This document shows positions 25,446 through 33,585 of a stretch of 64,000 nt of DNA, one piece after another (positions within the stretch are counted from its first letter, which is position 1; the number at the start of each line of letters is the position of its first letter). The notes under the pieces are model-generated. The model made no database searches and had not been told where the DNA came from. It was given only the letters and a program-made list of their open reading frames with translations. The position numbers were made by a program, and so were the translations under genes. This stretch comes from CAKOSP01 sp964369625 (lineage in GTDB: Bacteria; Bacillota_I; Bacilli_A; RF39; UBA660), in NCBI GenBank assembly GCA_964369625.1, contig CAYJFC010000002.1, positions 6,032 to 70,031 of the forward strand, read 5' to 3'.

Positions 25446-25905
25446 GACAAGTTGTTAATGGAGTTTCATCTCTATAAGTTACTAAATCATCGCCAATAAC
25501 TTCTCCATTTTCTGTAACATCTTTAATGATTTTATAATCATTTGCATAATCTATTAAATGAATTGTATATGAATTAGTTGCTTTATCTACTAAAACGACT
25601 CCTTCATAACCATTATTAGTTGCACCTTCAGGTTTTGGAAGAGATATTCTATCTACATAATTTTCTTCAATTAATTCTTTTAATGTATAACAAGTTTTAG
25701 ATGAACCAGTGATATCATCTGATAATGATTTATTTCTTACAGCTTCAACTACAAAGTTAGCTGTTGCAGCAAATCCAGACTCTCTAGATGAATCTATAAG
25801 TGGTAAAGCTACAAATGTTGCTATTCCCATTACTACTGATAATATAACTATTACTGCTAATAATTCAAACAGTGTAAAACCTTTGTTATTCTTTAATATA
25901 TTCAT
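25441..25905 (-). CDS. Orphan type IV prepilin / pseudopilin
   Basis: A 154-residue protein with a clear prepilin leader: short basic peptide then KGFTLFELLAVIVILSVVMG, cleaved between Gly and Phe, Glu at +5 and a hydrophobic helix. The globular part has two Cys (TCYTLKEL and the C-terminal TTCP) that could form a disulfide. It is similar in plan to ComGC-like pseudopilins. No secretion ATPase, inner-membrane platform or prepilin peptidase is in the window, so it must use a system encoded elsewhere, or is a lone subunit. Ribosome site AGGATGG; terminator follows. Confidence 0.88.
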   Translation of the reverse strand: MNILKNNKGFTLFELLAVIVILSVVMGIATFVALPLIDSSRESGFAATANFVVEAVRNKSLSDDITGSSKTCYTLKELIEENYVDRISLPKPEGATNNGYEGVVLVDKATNSYTIHLIDYANDYKIIKDVTENGEVIGDDLVTYRDETPLTTCP

Positions 25906-25987
25906 TTTGGCACCATCCTATAATATAATAATACACTAAGCATTTTTTTTAGTCAATATATTTTTATTTTTAATTAATTATTAGACA

Positions 25988-26013
25988 TAAAAAAAGGATT
26001 AATAAATCCTTTT
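25988..26013 (-). terminator. Terminator of the flavoprotein gene
   Basis: AAAAGGATT-tatt-AATCCTTTT with seven T on the minus strand. Confidence 0.85.
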
Positions 26014-27172
26014 AAATGCTTTCATTTATATATATAGCACAGCTATAAGCTGTTGAAAAAGCTAATGTTAAATTATAACCACCTACTGGACCATGAATAT
26101 CAAGAGCTTCGCCTATATAATACATATTGCTAACTATTTTTGATTCGAAAGTTTTAGTATCTACTCCCTTTAAACTAATTCCTCCGCCAGTTATATAAGC
26201 TTTTGATAAACTATTTACACCACTTACTTTTATAACATCATTATTAATGATATTAATAATTTTTAATATATCACCTTTATTTAAACTTTTGACATTTATT
26301 TCACTATTAACGCCCGATTTATTTAATAAGTGCAATGCAAATTTTTTAGTAAATAATTTTGTTAAAGCATTACCAATACTTTTATCTCGGTTACTTTCAA
26401 AAAACATTTCTAAATCATAATCAGGTAAATAATTAATTTTTATTTCTTTTACTTTATCTAAATATATGTGCTCACTTGCTTTCATAATAGATACACCACT
26501 AAGACCTGTATGTGTATAAATCAAATTACCACTAAAATTTTTATTATTAAAATTTAGTTCAATGTTATCAAAGCTAGTACCAGTTAGAAAAGATGTTCCT
26601 AAAGTATTTATTGATGTTTCTGCAGGAAACACTGGAGTAATTTCTTGATTAAATGATTTAGCAAATTTTATATGATCACCACTACTGCCTAACGAAGGAA
26701 AGCTACATCCACCAGTAGCTACCACTACTCTTTTAGTTTTATAATTACATTTATTTGTTATGATATTAAATATATCATTATTTTTATTAATCTCTACAAC
26801 TTCTTCATTATAAGATATATTACATTTTTTATTTTTAAGTAGAAAATTAAGCACCTCACCAGCATTATTAGAAACTGGGAAAATTTGGTTTTCTTTTTCT
26901 TCTTTTAGAGAAATTTTAAAATAATTCATAATATCTTTGGGTCCAAATCTAGTTAAAGTTGAATATAGATATTTATGATTATATTTTACATTTTCTAAAA
27001 AATCTTTAATTTCTTTATTATTAGTTAAATTACATCTTCCACCACCAGTAATTAATAATTTTTTTCCTGGACTTTCTTTTTTTTCTAAAATTAAAACTTT
27101 TAAATGAGTATTAATAAAATTAGAAAACATTAAACCTGATGCTCCAGCACCAATTACAATAACATCATACAT
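26012..27172 (-). CDS. NAD(P)/FAD-dependent oxidoreductase, HI0933/BaiN family
   Basis: A 386-residue flavoprotein. The N-terminal Rossmann fold DVIVIGAGASGLMF binds FAD; KKLLITGGGRCNLTNN is the family signature; GGCSFPSLGSSGDHIKFA and the C-terminal YITGGGISLKGVDTKTFESK and GEALDIHGPVGGYNL are typical of YhiN/HI0933 proteins. Their reaction is mostly unknown; BaiN relatives act on steroid-type substrates in gut clostridia, which should not be assumed here. The frame is open eight codons further, but the ATG at 27172 begins the conserved MYDVIVIGAG. Monocistronic with a terminator. Confidence 0.92.
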   Translation of the reverse strand: MYDVIVIGAGASGLMFSNFINTHLKVLILEKKESPGKKLLITGGGRCNLTNNKEIKDFLENVKYNHKYLYSTLTRFGPKDIMNYFKISLKEEKENQIFPVSNNAGEVLNFLLKNKKCNISYNEEVVEINKNNDIFNIITNKCNYKTKRVVVATGGCSFPSLGSSGDHIKFAKSFNQEITPVFPAETSINTLGTSFLTGTSFDNIELNFNNKNFSGNLIYTHTGLSGVSIMKASEHIYLDKVKEIKINYLPDYDLEMFFESNRDKSIGNALTKLFTKKFALHLLNKSGVNSEINVKSLNKGDILKIINIINNDVIKVSGVNSLSKAYITGGGISLKGVDTKTFESKIVSNMYYIGEALDIHGPVGGYNLTLAFSTAYSCAIYINESI

Positions 27173-27230
27173 ACTATACCTATAATAACCTTTCAAATAT
27201 ATTTTAACATAATGAATTTAGTTATTAAAT

Positions 27231-27267
27231 AAAAAAAGTATAACTTATTACAATTATACTTTTTTAT
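27231..27267 (-). terminator. Terminator of the 542-residue membrane protein gene
   Basis: AAAAAGTATAA / TTATACTTTTT hairpin followed by T run on the minus strand. Confidence 0.85.
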
Positions 27268-27288
27268 ACTTGTGGGAAATTTATTATA

Positions 27289-28917
27289 TTAATTTATCCC
27301 TTTTATTATATTAATGGTTCCTTCTGTATATTCAATATTTATTTGCATACCATTTTTTATAAATGGTAATCTATATTCATCTACTGTTATAGACATTTGA
27401 TAATTAGCCCCTTCGCTATCTGTTATATAATAATATGTATTACCATCTATTATAGCAGATGTAATAAAATCAACCGTTATATCTTTTGTTATAACGTTAT
27501 CTTCATTTATAGTTTCACTACTTATTTTACTTATATAATCTTCGCTTGCCTTAACTATTCCAAGAGAAGAATCTGTAACAGATACTAATTGATAATCAAT
27601 TACATCTACAAATGCATACATTTTTACAAGACCTGCTGCATCTTTTAAACTCATTAAATAAGTTGGTCTTCCTGCTAAATTTATTAACAATGGAAATGAA
27701 GCTATATAACCTTTTTCCTGCACTAACCCTTGAGCTGAATTCATTGCACTAAATTCTTCAGCACCTGCTACTGAATAATAATTTGTTTGCTTTGTTCTTA
27801 AATTAACTAATATAAATCCTAAATTAGATTCATCTGCTAATACTGATGTTATTCCTGTATATAAATAAACATCATCTTCTATTGTTAAATAATTATATCC
27901 TTCAGTTGTATTTACCACATTCTTTTGTCCGAATATAGAATTCCAAAAACCATTTACATAACTTCCCCAATTGTTTACTTGCTCTAGTATAAGTTCTGAT
28001 GGATATACATGATCAACCCATGATGGAATTTCATCTATATCATATTTTTTTGACTTTCCTGTGACTGCATCTAAAAGTATTACTCCATCAATGGAAGATC
28101 TCATATTTACACCAACATATTTAACAGTAGGTACTACCCAGTAAGGATTTCCTTCTTCATCTATTTCAAATGTTTTAGTCCCAAATATTTCAGTTGGATA
28201 CTCGAATCTTAATTTACGATTTAAATCCTCACTAAACATAGCACTAGGCATATATTTCATTCCTTCTTCTAACTCAGTAAGTTTTGCCTCACCAGTTACT
28301 GAATCAACTGTTATATATGCTTTAACACCTTCATCTCTATTAGTAAAATATTTTATTAATCCATCGTACTCTAAAGGTGTTACTCTAAGTATTTCCTCTT
28401 GATAATTAATTTGTGTATACAAACTACTTACCGTAAATTGACTAACTAATTCAGGTATTTCCCCCATTTTGCGGTCACCTAATTTTTGTGAAGATTCTTT
28501 ATCTAAAAGTGGTATTTTATTAAAATCAACCTCGGAAATATTTTCACTAAAACTAATAGTTTCATCAACAGATATTCTATTAGCATAGTCATTTGCGTTA
28601 AACAATGGTGAAAAGAAAATATTGACCCCAATCATACCAATAATTATTATTCCTATTGATAGCACTAAAATTTTAGTAACTTTGTTTTCTATTTTAATAT
28701 TATTGATATCGCTTAAATTTTTATATCCATTTATTTCATATTTTTTTATTGTATCAACAATTCCAGTAATTGATGTAAGCACTAAATAAACTATTATACC
28801 CATAATTATGAATGTCCAAAATGCTATTGAACTAGGGTTTAGTGGTGGTAATACCACATAGTAATATGCCCCCATAATTAATAATGTAATTATAATTTTA
28901 ATGATTTGTTTTTTCAT
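27289..28917 (-). CDS. Conserved membrane protein with large extracytoplasmic domain
   Basis: A 542-residue protein. Three hydrophobic helices near the N-terminus (about 5-22, 28-50 and 85-105), then a large, probably external part rich in beta-strand patterns, with two repeats of a turn motif VDSVTGEAKLTELEEGM and ILLDAVTGKSKKYDIDEIP. These resemble PepSY-like strand-turn units (DxxTG) but are not a confident match. ATG at 28917 follows AGGAGTGAT. No catalytic signature is visible. It may be cotranscribed with the HExxH gene 28 bp upstream. Function unknown. Confidence 0.8.
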   Translation of the reverse strand: MKKQIIKIIITLLIMGAYYYVVLPPLNPSSIAFWTFIIMGIIVYLVLTSITGIVDTIKKYEINGYKNLSDINNIKIENKVTKILVLSIGIIIIGMIGVNIFFSPLFNANDYANRISVDETISFSENISEVDFNKIPLLDKESSQKLGDRKMGEIPELVSQFTVSSLYTQINYQEEILRVTPLEYDGLIKYFTNRDEGVKAYITVDSVTGEAKLTELEEGMKYMPSAMFSEDLNRKLRFEYPTEIFGTKTFEIDEEGNPYWVVPTVKYVGVNMRSSIDGVILLDAVTGKSKKYDIDEIPSWVDHVYPSELILEQVNNWGSYVNGFWNSIFGQKNVVNTTEGYNYLTIEDDVYLYTGITSVLADESNLGFILVNLRTKQTNYYSVAGAEEFSAMNSAQGLVQEKGYIASFPLLINLAGRPTYLMSLKDAAGLVKMYAFVDVIDYQLVSVTDSSLGIVKASEDYISKISSETINEDNVITKDITVDFITSAIIDGNTYYYITDSEGANYQMSITVDEYRLPFIKNGMQINIEYTEGTINIIKGIN

Positions 28918-28945
28918 TTTTATCACTCCTAACATAAGTATATCA

Positions 28946-29851
28946 CTAATTATGCTTTAATCCAATTTTTTTATAAACTTTAACTAGTTTTGCAACAGAA
29001 CTATTATAGCAACGATTATATTCTTCTTCGTTTATTTTTTTTAATGTGTATTTTCTTATATGATTTTCAAATAAATTTACTAAATTTATTAAAGATTCAA
29101 AATTGTCACTGCCTATTATTTTATAAAACTCAGAAAAATTACCAGTCATTTTTGAATCTATTATTATGTCTTTATAATTATTATATATAGGTCTTACTAT
29201 TTCTCTAATATAACTATGAGTACTAAAATTACTATAATTATTCCAGTTATTGTTTGGCTCTAATATATAATAATTTGATTTAATCATTTTATCTATTATA
29301 TCTTCAAGCTGAATATCTACAATAGCGTCATCAAATAACGCATATTTTAATTTATTAGGTAAATATTCATTGTATTCGTTTTCATTTTGTGAATTTATAA
29401 ATCCTACTGAATAACTATATGAACTAGTTTGAACACTTGATATAACATGACAAAATTCATGTAACAGTAGATAATCAATATAACCATACATATTAGGTTT
29501 TATGGAAAAAAACAATACTGTTAAATAGTCAAAACCACAACCAAGTATTGCATTAGTTATCTGAAATTTTCTTTTAGCGCTACTAAGTTCTATAATATTT
29601 TTATTAAATATACTCGGATCTAATAAATGAATTTCTTTGATTTTGTTTGACATAACAAATTCATTTAAATTACCAGTATACCTAATAATATCTTCTGCTT
29701 TTTGTTCGTATTCTCTAATGCCTTCTTCATTATTATAGAAAACATATTCCAAGTCATTAATTCTTTTGTTTATTAAATTTTGATAATCAGGATATATTTT
29801 ACTCAAGATATTAATTGTCCTTATTTTTATATTTTCAATATTATAATCCAT
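28946..29851 (-). CDS. Putative zinc metallopeptidase-like protein (HExxH)
   Basis: A 301-residue protein without a signal peptide. The only catalytic-looking motif is LLLHEFCHVISSVQTS (near 130-145; HExxH). A possible third ligand region is DDAIVDIQLEDIIDKM further down. Length and spacing do not match a family I can name. It is preceded by the ribosome site AGGTGAAAT and lies just upstream of the large membrane protein gene. A cytoplasmic peptidase or an inactive relative are both possible. Confidence 0.65.
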   Translation of the reverse strand: MDYNIENIKIRTINILSKIYPDYQNLINKRINDLEYVFYNNEEGIREYEQKAEDIIRYTGNLNEFVMSNKIKEIHLLDPSIFNKNIIELSSAKRKFQITNAILGCGFDYLTVLFFSIKPNMYGYIDYLLLHEFCHVISSVQTSSYSYSVGFINSQNENEYNEYLPNKLKYALFDDAIVDIQLEDIIDKMIKSNYYILEPNNNWNNYSNFSTHSYIREIVRPIYNNYKDIIIDSKMTGNFSEFYKIIGSDNFESLINLVNLFENHIRKYTLKKINEEEYNRCYNSSVAKLVKVYKKIGLKHN

Positions 29852-29889
29852 GATTTCACCTACTTAAATATATCGCCCAACTTAAAAAT

Positions 29890-30414
29890 CTATATACGAA
29901 CTATTTTATGTAATTTGATTATCAATTTATATAAGAAAAACATTGCAGGGATATTAAACAAAATGAAAAGAAAAGTCGCAGCACCAAAAGTAAGATTATA
30001 AACAATTAGAAAAACTGCTATATTTAAAATGAAACTTACTATTAATACTAACCTAGAGCTATTTATATAATTTTTATTAATCTCAAAGCACAAATTTTCA
30101 ACTATATTTTTATACCATATAATAGCTATTGGAATAAAAATAATAGTACAGGAAAAGAAAATTAATATTAATATAGTTATATATTTACTTATTTTTTTTT
30201 GCGTTAAAAAATAATCCCAAGAAAAGAAAGCTAAACAAATAATAAAGGTTATTAATATAGGCATCCAGTAGTAAGCAAAATTTTCAGTAGTACTCAGAGT
30301 TAATCCTGATATAGCTTTTAAACTAATTAAAAATAGAATGCTAATGCTTATAAGTATTACAATATTTATAGTCATTAGAAGTTTATAAGTTTTTTTATTA
30401 TTAATCATATACAT
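29890..30414 (-). CDS. Hypothetical membrane protein, about five TM segments
   Basis: A 174-residue strongly hydrophobic protein with about five helices (near 12-34, 44-65, 78-100, 118-140, 142-164) and a basic C-terminus. Not recognised. It has its own promoter (TTGATT-17-TATAAT, 30427-30455) and AGGTGAATG before the ATG. Together with the HExxH protein and the large membrane protein it makes a three-gene block of unknown function on the same strand. Confidence 0.75.
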   Translation of the reverse strand: MYMINNKKTYKLLMTINIVILISISILFLISLKAISGLTLSTTENFAYYWMPILITFIICLAFFSWDYFLTQKKISKYITILILIFFSCTIIFIPIAIIWYKNIVENLCFEINKNYINSSRLVLIVSFILNIAVFLIVYNLTFGAATFLFILFNIPAMFFLYKLIIKLHKIVRI

Positions 30415-30426
30415 TCACCTAATTAA

Positions 30427-30455
30427 ATTATATAACTAATACTTAAAATAATCAA
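30427..30455 (-). promoter_or_regulatory. Promoter of the five-TM protein gene
   Basis: Minus-strand TTGATT (30450-30455), 17-bp spacer, TATAAT (30427-30432). Confidence 0.65.
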
Positions 30456-30677
30456 TTATTTAAGCGTATCTATTATACTACTTACAATATCTATATTATC
30501 TATAAGAGAGCTTATTTTATCACTAGTACGCTCTTTATACTTTATTTTCATATCCTTTAGAAAGGTATTATAATTTATATTTCCTCGATTAAGTTCTTTA
30601 ATATAATATGAATTTTCTTTTAAATAATTAAAATATTTTTCGTTTTTTCTAAAATCCATTTGAATATTAAGCTCCAT
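30456..30677 (-). CDS. ylbE: YlbE-like protein
   Basis: A 73-residue helical protein. FRKNEKYFNYLKENSYYIKELNRG resembles the YlbE family (start MRxEIQxYIxxnPeLkxFIRxqPxWYRxLxR), followed by a lysine-rich helix. It starts 3 bp after ylbD, as in B. subtilis, where ylbD and ylbE are adjacent. Role unknown. The assignment rests on pattern plus synteny. Confidence 0.7.
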   Translation of the reverse strand: MELNIQMDFRKNEKYFNYLKENSYYIKELNRGNINYNTFLKDMKIKYKERTSDKISSLIDNIDIVSSIIDTLK

Positions 30678-30680
30678 TTA

Positions 30681-31037
30681 TTAATCTCCAAAAAATTTAT
30701 TCATCGGTCTTGGACTAGTAGGTCCTTTTGATTTTAATATATTTGAAGCACCTTTTCCAGTTAATTCTTGTACAAAGCCTAATGCTTTTTGAGCTGTTCC
30801 TATGTGTTCTTGAATTGAATCCATATTTACATTTTTAAGTACATCACCTATTTTACCTAAACCACCAGTTATACCGGATTTATTAATACTTTCATATTTA
30901 TTCCACACACTTCTATCCTGACCATACATGTCATATAATTCATAAAATTTTTGCCAAGTCATTTCACCATTTTTTATGTAATCTACTAATTCTGGTTTAT
31001 TTTTAACAAATTCCTTAAATTCTTCTTTTTTACTCAA
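30681..31037 (-). CDS. ylbD: YlbD-like protein (putative spore coat family)
   Basis: A 118-residue protein. EEFKEFVKNKPELVDYIKNGEMTWQKFYELY is the N-terminal pattern of YlbD (FKxFVxxHPxLIxxVRxGxxTWQELYE), a putative coat protein of Bacillus. The remainder is Gly/Lys-rich and poorly conserved. The start codon is TTG at 31037 with GGGTGAT as ribosome site. That site lies in the 3' arm of the hairpin after parC, so translation may be controlled by opening this structure. Followed by ylbE. Confidence 0.78.
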   Translation of the reverse strand: MSKKEEFKEFVKNKPELVDYIKNGEMTWQKFYELYDMYGQDRSVWNKYESINKSGITGGLGKIGDVLKNVNMDSIQEHIGTAQKALGFVQELTGKGASNILKSKGPTSPRPMNKFFGD

Positions 31038-31042
31038 AATAA

Positions 31043-31077
31043 ATCACCCATTAAATTTTATGCTTTTAATGAGTGAT
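31043..31077 (-). promoter_or_regulatory. Hairpin after parC that sequesters the ylbD ribosome site
   Basis: Minus-strand ATCACTCATTAAA pairs with TTTAATGGGTGAT (13 pairs, one G-U), loop nine bases, then a T-rich tract. It can serve as the parC terminator, and its 3' arm holds GGGTGAT, the ylbD ribosome site. Confidence 0.65.
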
Positions 31078-31082
31078 ATTTT

Positions 31083-33578
31083 CTAAATTTTAAAATCTTC
31101 TGCAAATTCATCTAAAGAAAGTTGTTTTTTCTTAGAATTATTTTGTTCTTTTGTTTCTTCCTTGTTATCTTTTTTTTCATCTTTTAAATTAACTATATCT
31201 TTTTTTAGTACTACTTTATCAATGTTACTTTTGCTAATAACAGACCCAGTACTTTGTAAATCCATTATAGATATATCACTATTTTTCATTTCTAATATAT
31301 CTAAGTCATTAATAATTAAATTAGTGTCTCTTGCACTTGTTAAATGAGCTGATATTATTTTGTAATCTTTTGCTTTAACTTTTTTGAATAACATATTTCC
31401 TTTTTTTGCTCTAGAAATATTTTCCAGTTCCACTAACTTACTTCTTTTTCCAGTTTTAAAATTAGTAAAGATATTTAAGTATTCATATTCTTCTTTTATA
31501 GCTGATGCATATACTACAAAATCATCTTTAAGAGATATTCCTTTAACACCACTTGCCTTAACTCCCACAACAGGTATTTCAGCTGTATTATATTTTAGAT
31601 AATAACCATTTGATGTTACAAAAATGCATTCTTCTTTTTCTATTTCTACGTTTAATAACTCGTCATCATTTTTAAGTTTAAATGCCATTAATGGTTTAGA
31701 ATATCTAGTTACTTCGAAATCTTTAAGTAACACCTTTTTAGTCATACCATTTTTTGTAAATAAACATACATTTTTACTTTTATCTTTTAATATAAGTGAT
31801 GAAATAATTCTCTCTTCCGGACTTATCATAATAGTGTTAGATATATGTTTACCTAAATCCTTCCATTTTACATCTGGTAAAATATGAACTGGTATATATA
31901 AATAATTCCCTAAATTTGTAAAAAGAAGTAATGTATCTTGAGTTGTAACTAAATACTGCCCGATGACATAATCACCAGGTTTTACAAAAGCCTCATCATC
32001 GCTAGATGAATATGATTTATAACTTACTCTTTTAATATATCCTTCATTTGTTACCACTACTACTACATTTTCAGTTGGAATCATTTCCTTTAAATCAACT
32101 TTTACTTCTTCTATTTCATGCATGATTTCTGTTTTTCTAGGTGTTGCATATTCTTTTTTAATATTTTTAAGTTCTAATTTCATAACACTTTTTAGTTTAT
32201 CTTCACTACCTAGTATTTCTTCTAACCCAGCTATTGCTTTTTTCAATTTTTCAGCTTCCTCTTCTAAAATTACTACATCAGTATTTGTTAATCTATAAAG
32301 TTGCAGCTCAACTATTGCTTTAGCTTGTTCTTCAGTAAATTCGTATTTACTTACTAAATTTTTTATTGAATCACTTTTGTTTTTACTAGATCTAATTAAT
32401 GCAATAACTTCATCTAAAATACTTATTGCTTTTATTAAACCTTCAGTAATATGAAATCTTTTTTTGAAATTTGCAAGATCAAATTCAAATCTTTTAATAA
32501 AAAAGTTTTTTTGATGTACTATGTAAGCATCAATAATATCTAAAATACCTAACTGTTTAGGAGTTCTATTAACTATTGCCACCATATTATAATTGTAAGA
32601 TATTTGCAGTTCTGTATTTTTAAGTAAATAGTTTAAAACAAAATTTTTGTTGGCATTTGCTTTTAAATCTATAGCAATTCTAAGACCAGTTCTATCAGTC
32701 TCATCTCTAACTTCTGCTATACCTTCTATTTTTTTATCAATTCTAATTGAATCTATTTTAGCAACTAAATTTGCTTTATTAACTTCATATGGTATTTCAG
32801 TAACTATAATTTGATCTTTATTTTTTTCTCTTTTAAATTCAATTTTACTTCTAAGTATTACTCTACCTTTTCCAGTTTTAAATGCATCTTTAATTCCTTC
32901 AATTCCCTGTGCAATACCACCAGTAGGATAATCTGGACCTTTAATAAGTTCCATAATTGTATCTAAATAACAATTAGGTGATTCAATTCTTTTTATTGTA
33001 GCATCAATTACTTCTCCTAAGTTGTGTGGAGGAATATTTGTTGCATAACCTGCTGATATACCACTTGCACCATTTACGAGTAAATTAGGATATTTTGCAG
33101 GTAATACAGTAGGCTCTAAATATCTATCGTCAAAATTTGGCGACCAAGAAACTGTATTTTTTTCTAAATCTTTTAATAATTCACTAGATATTTTGGCAAG
33201 CCTTGCTTCAGTATAACGATATGCAGCTGCACTATCACCATCCATTGAACCATTATTACCATGTATATCAATTAAAATATGATTTTGTTTCCACCACTGA
33301 CTCATACGAACCATTGCATCATACACTGAAGAGTCTCCATGTGGATGATATTTACCTAAAACATCTCCAACAGTAGCAGCACATTTAAAATATCCTTTAT
33401 CATGAGTATATCCAGCTTTATGCATTGCAAAAAGAATTCTTCTTTGAACAGGTTTTAGACCATCTCTTACATCTGGTATAGCTCTATCTTGTATTATTTC
33501 TTTAGCATATTTACCAAATCTATCACCCATTATTTCTTCAAGTGCATAATCTTGTATTTTTTTTATAACATCTTGCAT
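31083..33578 (-). CDS. parC: DNA topoisomerase IV subunit A
   Basis: Decatenates daughter chromosomes; 831 residues. The active-site region AAAYRYTEARL (Tyr near 120) and HGNNGSMDGDSAAAYR identify ParC rather than GyrA; DRAIPDVRDGLKPVQRRILF opens the winged-helix domain, and the quinolone-determining region reads GKYHPHGDSSVYDAM. The C-terminal beta-pinwheel is present, with a charged tail. It follows parE by 7 bp, forming the usual parE-parC pair. Ser in HGDSSVY is the wild-type state. Confidence 0.95.
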   Translation of the reverse strand: MQDVIKKIQDYALEEIMGDRFGKYAKEIIQDRAIPDVRDGLKPVQRRILFAMHKAGYTHDKGYFKCAATVGDVLGKYHPHGDSSVYDAMVRMSQWWKQNHILIDIHGNNGSMDGDSAAAYRYTEARLAKISSELLKDLEKNTVSWSPNFDDRYLEPTVLPAKYPNLLVNGASGISAGYATNIPPHNLGEVIDATIKRIESPNCYLDTIMELIKGPDYPTGGIAQGIEGIKDAFKTGKGRVILRSKIEFKREKNKDQIIVTEIPYEVNKANLVAKIDSIRIDKKIEGIAEVRDETDRTGLRIAIDLKANANKNFVLNYLLKNTELQISYNYNMVAIVNRTPKQLGILDIIDAYIVHQKNFFIKRFEFDLANFKKRFHITEGLIKAISILDEVIALIRSSKNKSDSIKNLVSKYEFTEEQAKAIVELQLYRLTNTDVVILEEEAEKLKKAIAGLEEILGSEDKLKSVMKLELKNIKKEYATPRKTEIMHEIEEVKVDLKEMIPTENVVVVVTNEGYIKRVSYKSYSSSDDEAFVKPGDYVIGQYLVTTQDTLLLFTNLGNYLYIPVHILPDVKWKDLGKHISNTIMISPEERIISSLILKDKSKNVCLFTKNGMTKKVLLKDFEVTRYSKPLMAFKLKNDDELLNVEIEKEECIFVTSNGYYLKYNTAEIPVVGVKASGVKGISLKDDFVVYASAIKEEYEYLNIFTNFKTGKRSKLVELENISRAKKGNMLFKKVKAKDYKIISAHLTSARDTNLIINDLDILEMKNSDISIMDLQSTGSVISKSNIDKVVLKKDIVNLKDEKKDNKEETKEQNNSKKKQLSLDEFAEDFKI

Positions 33579-33585
33579 GTTTCAC

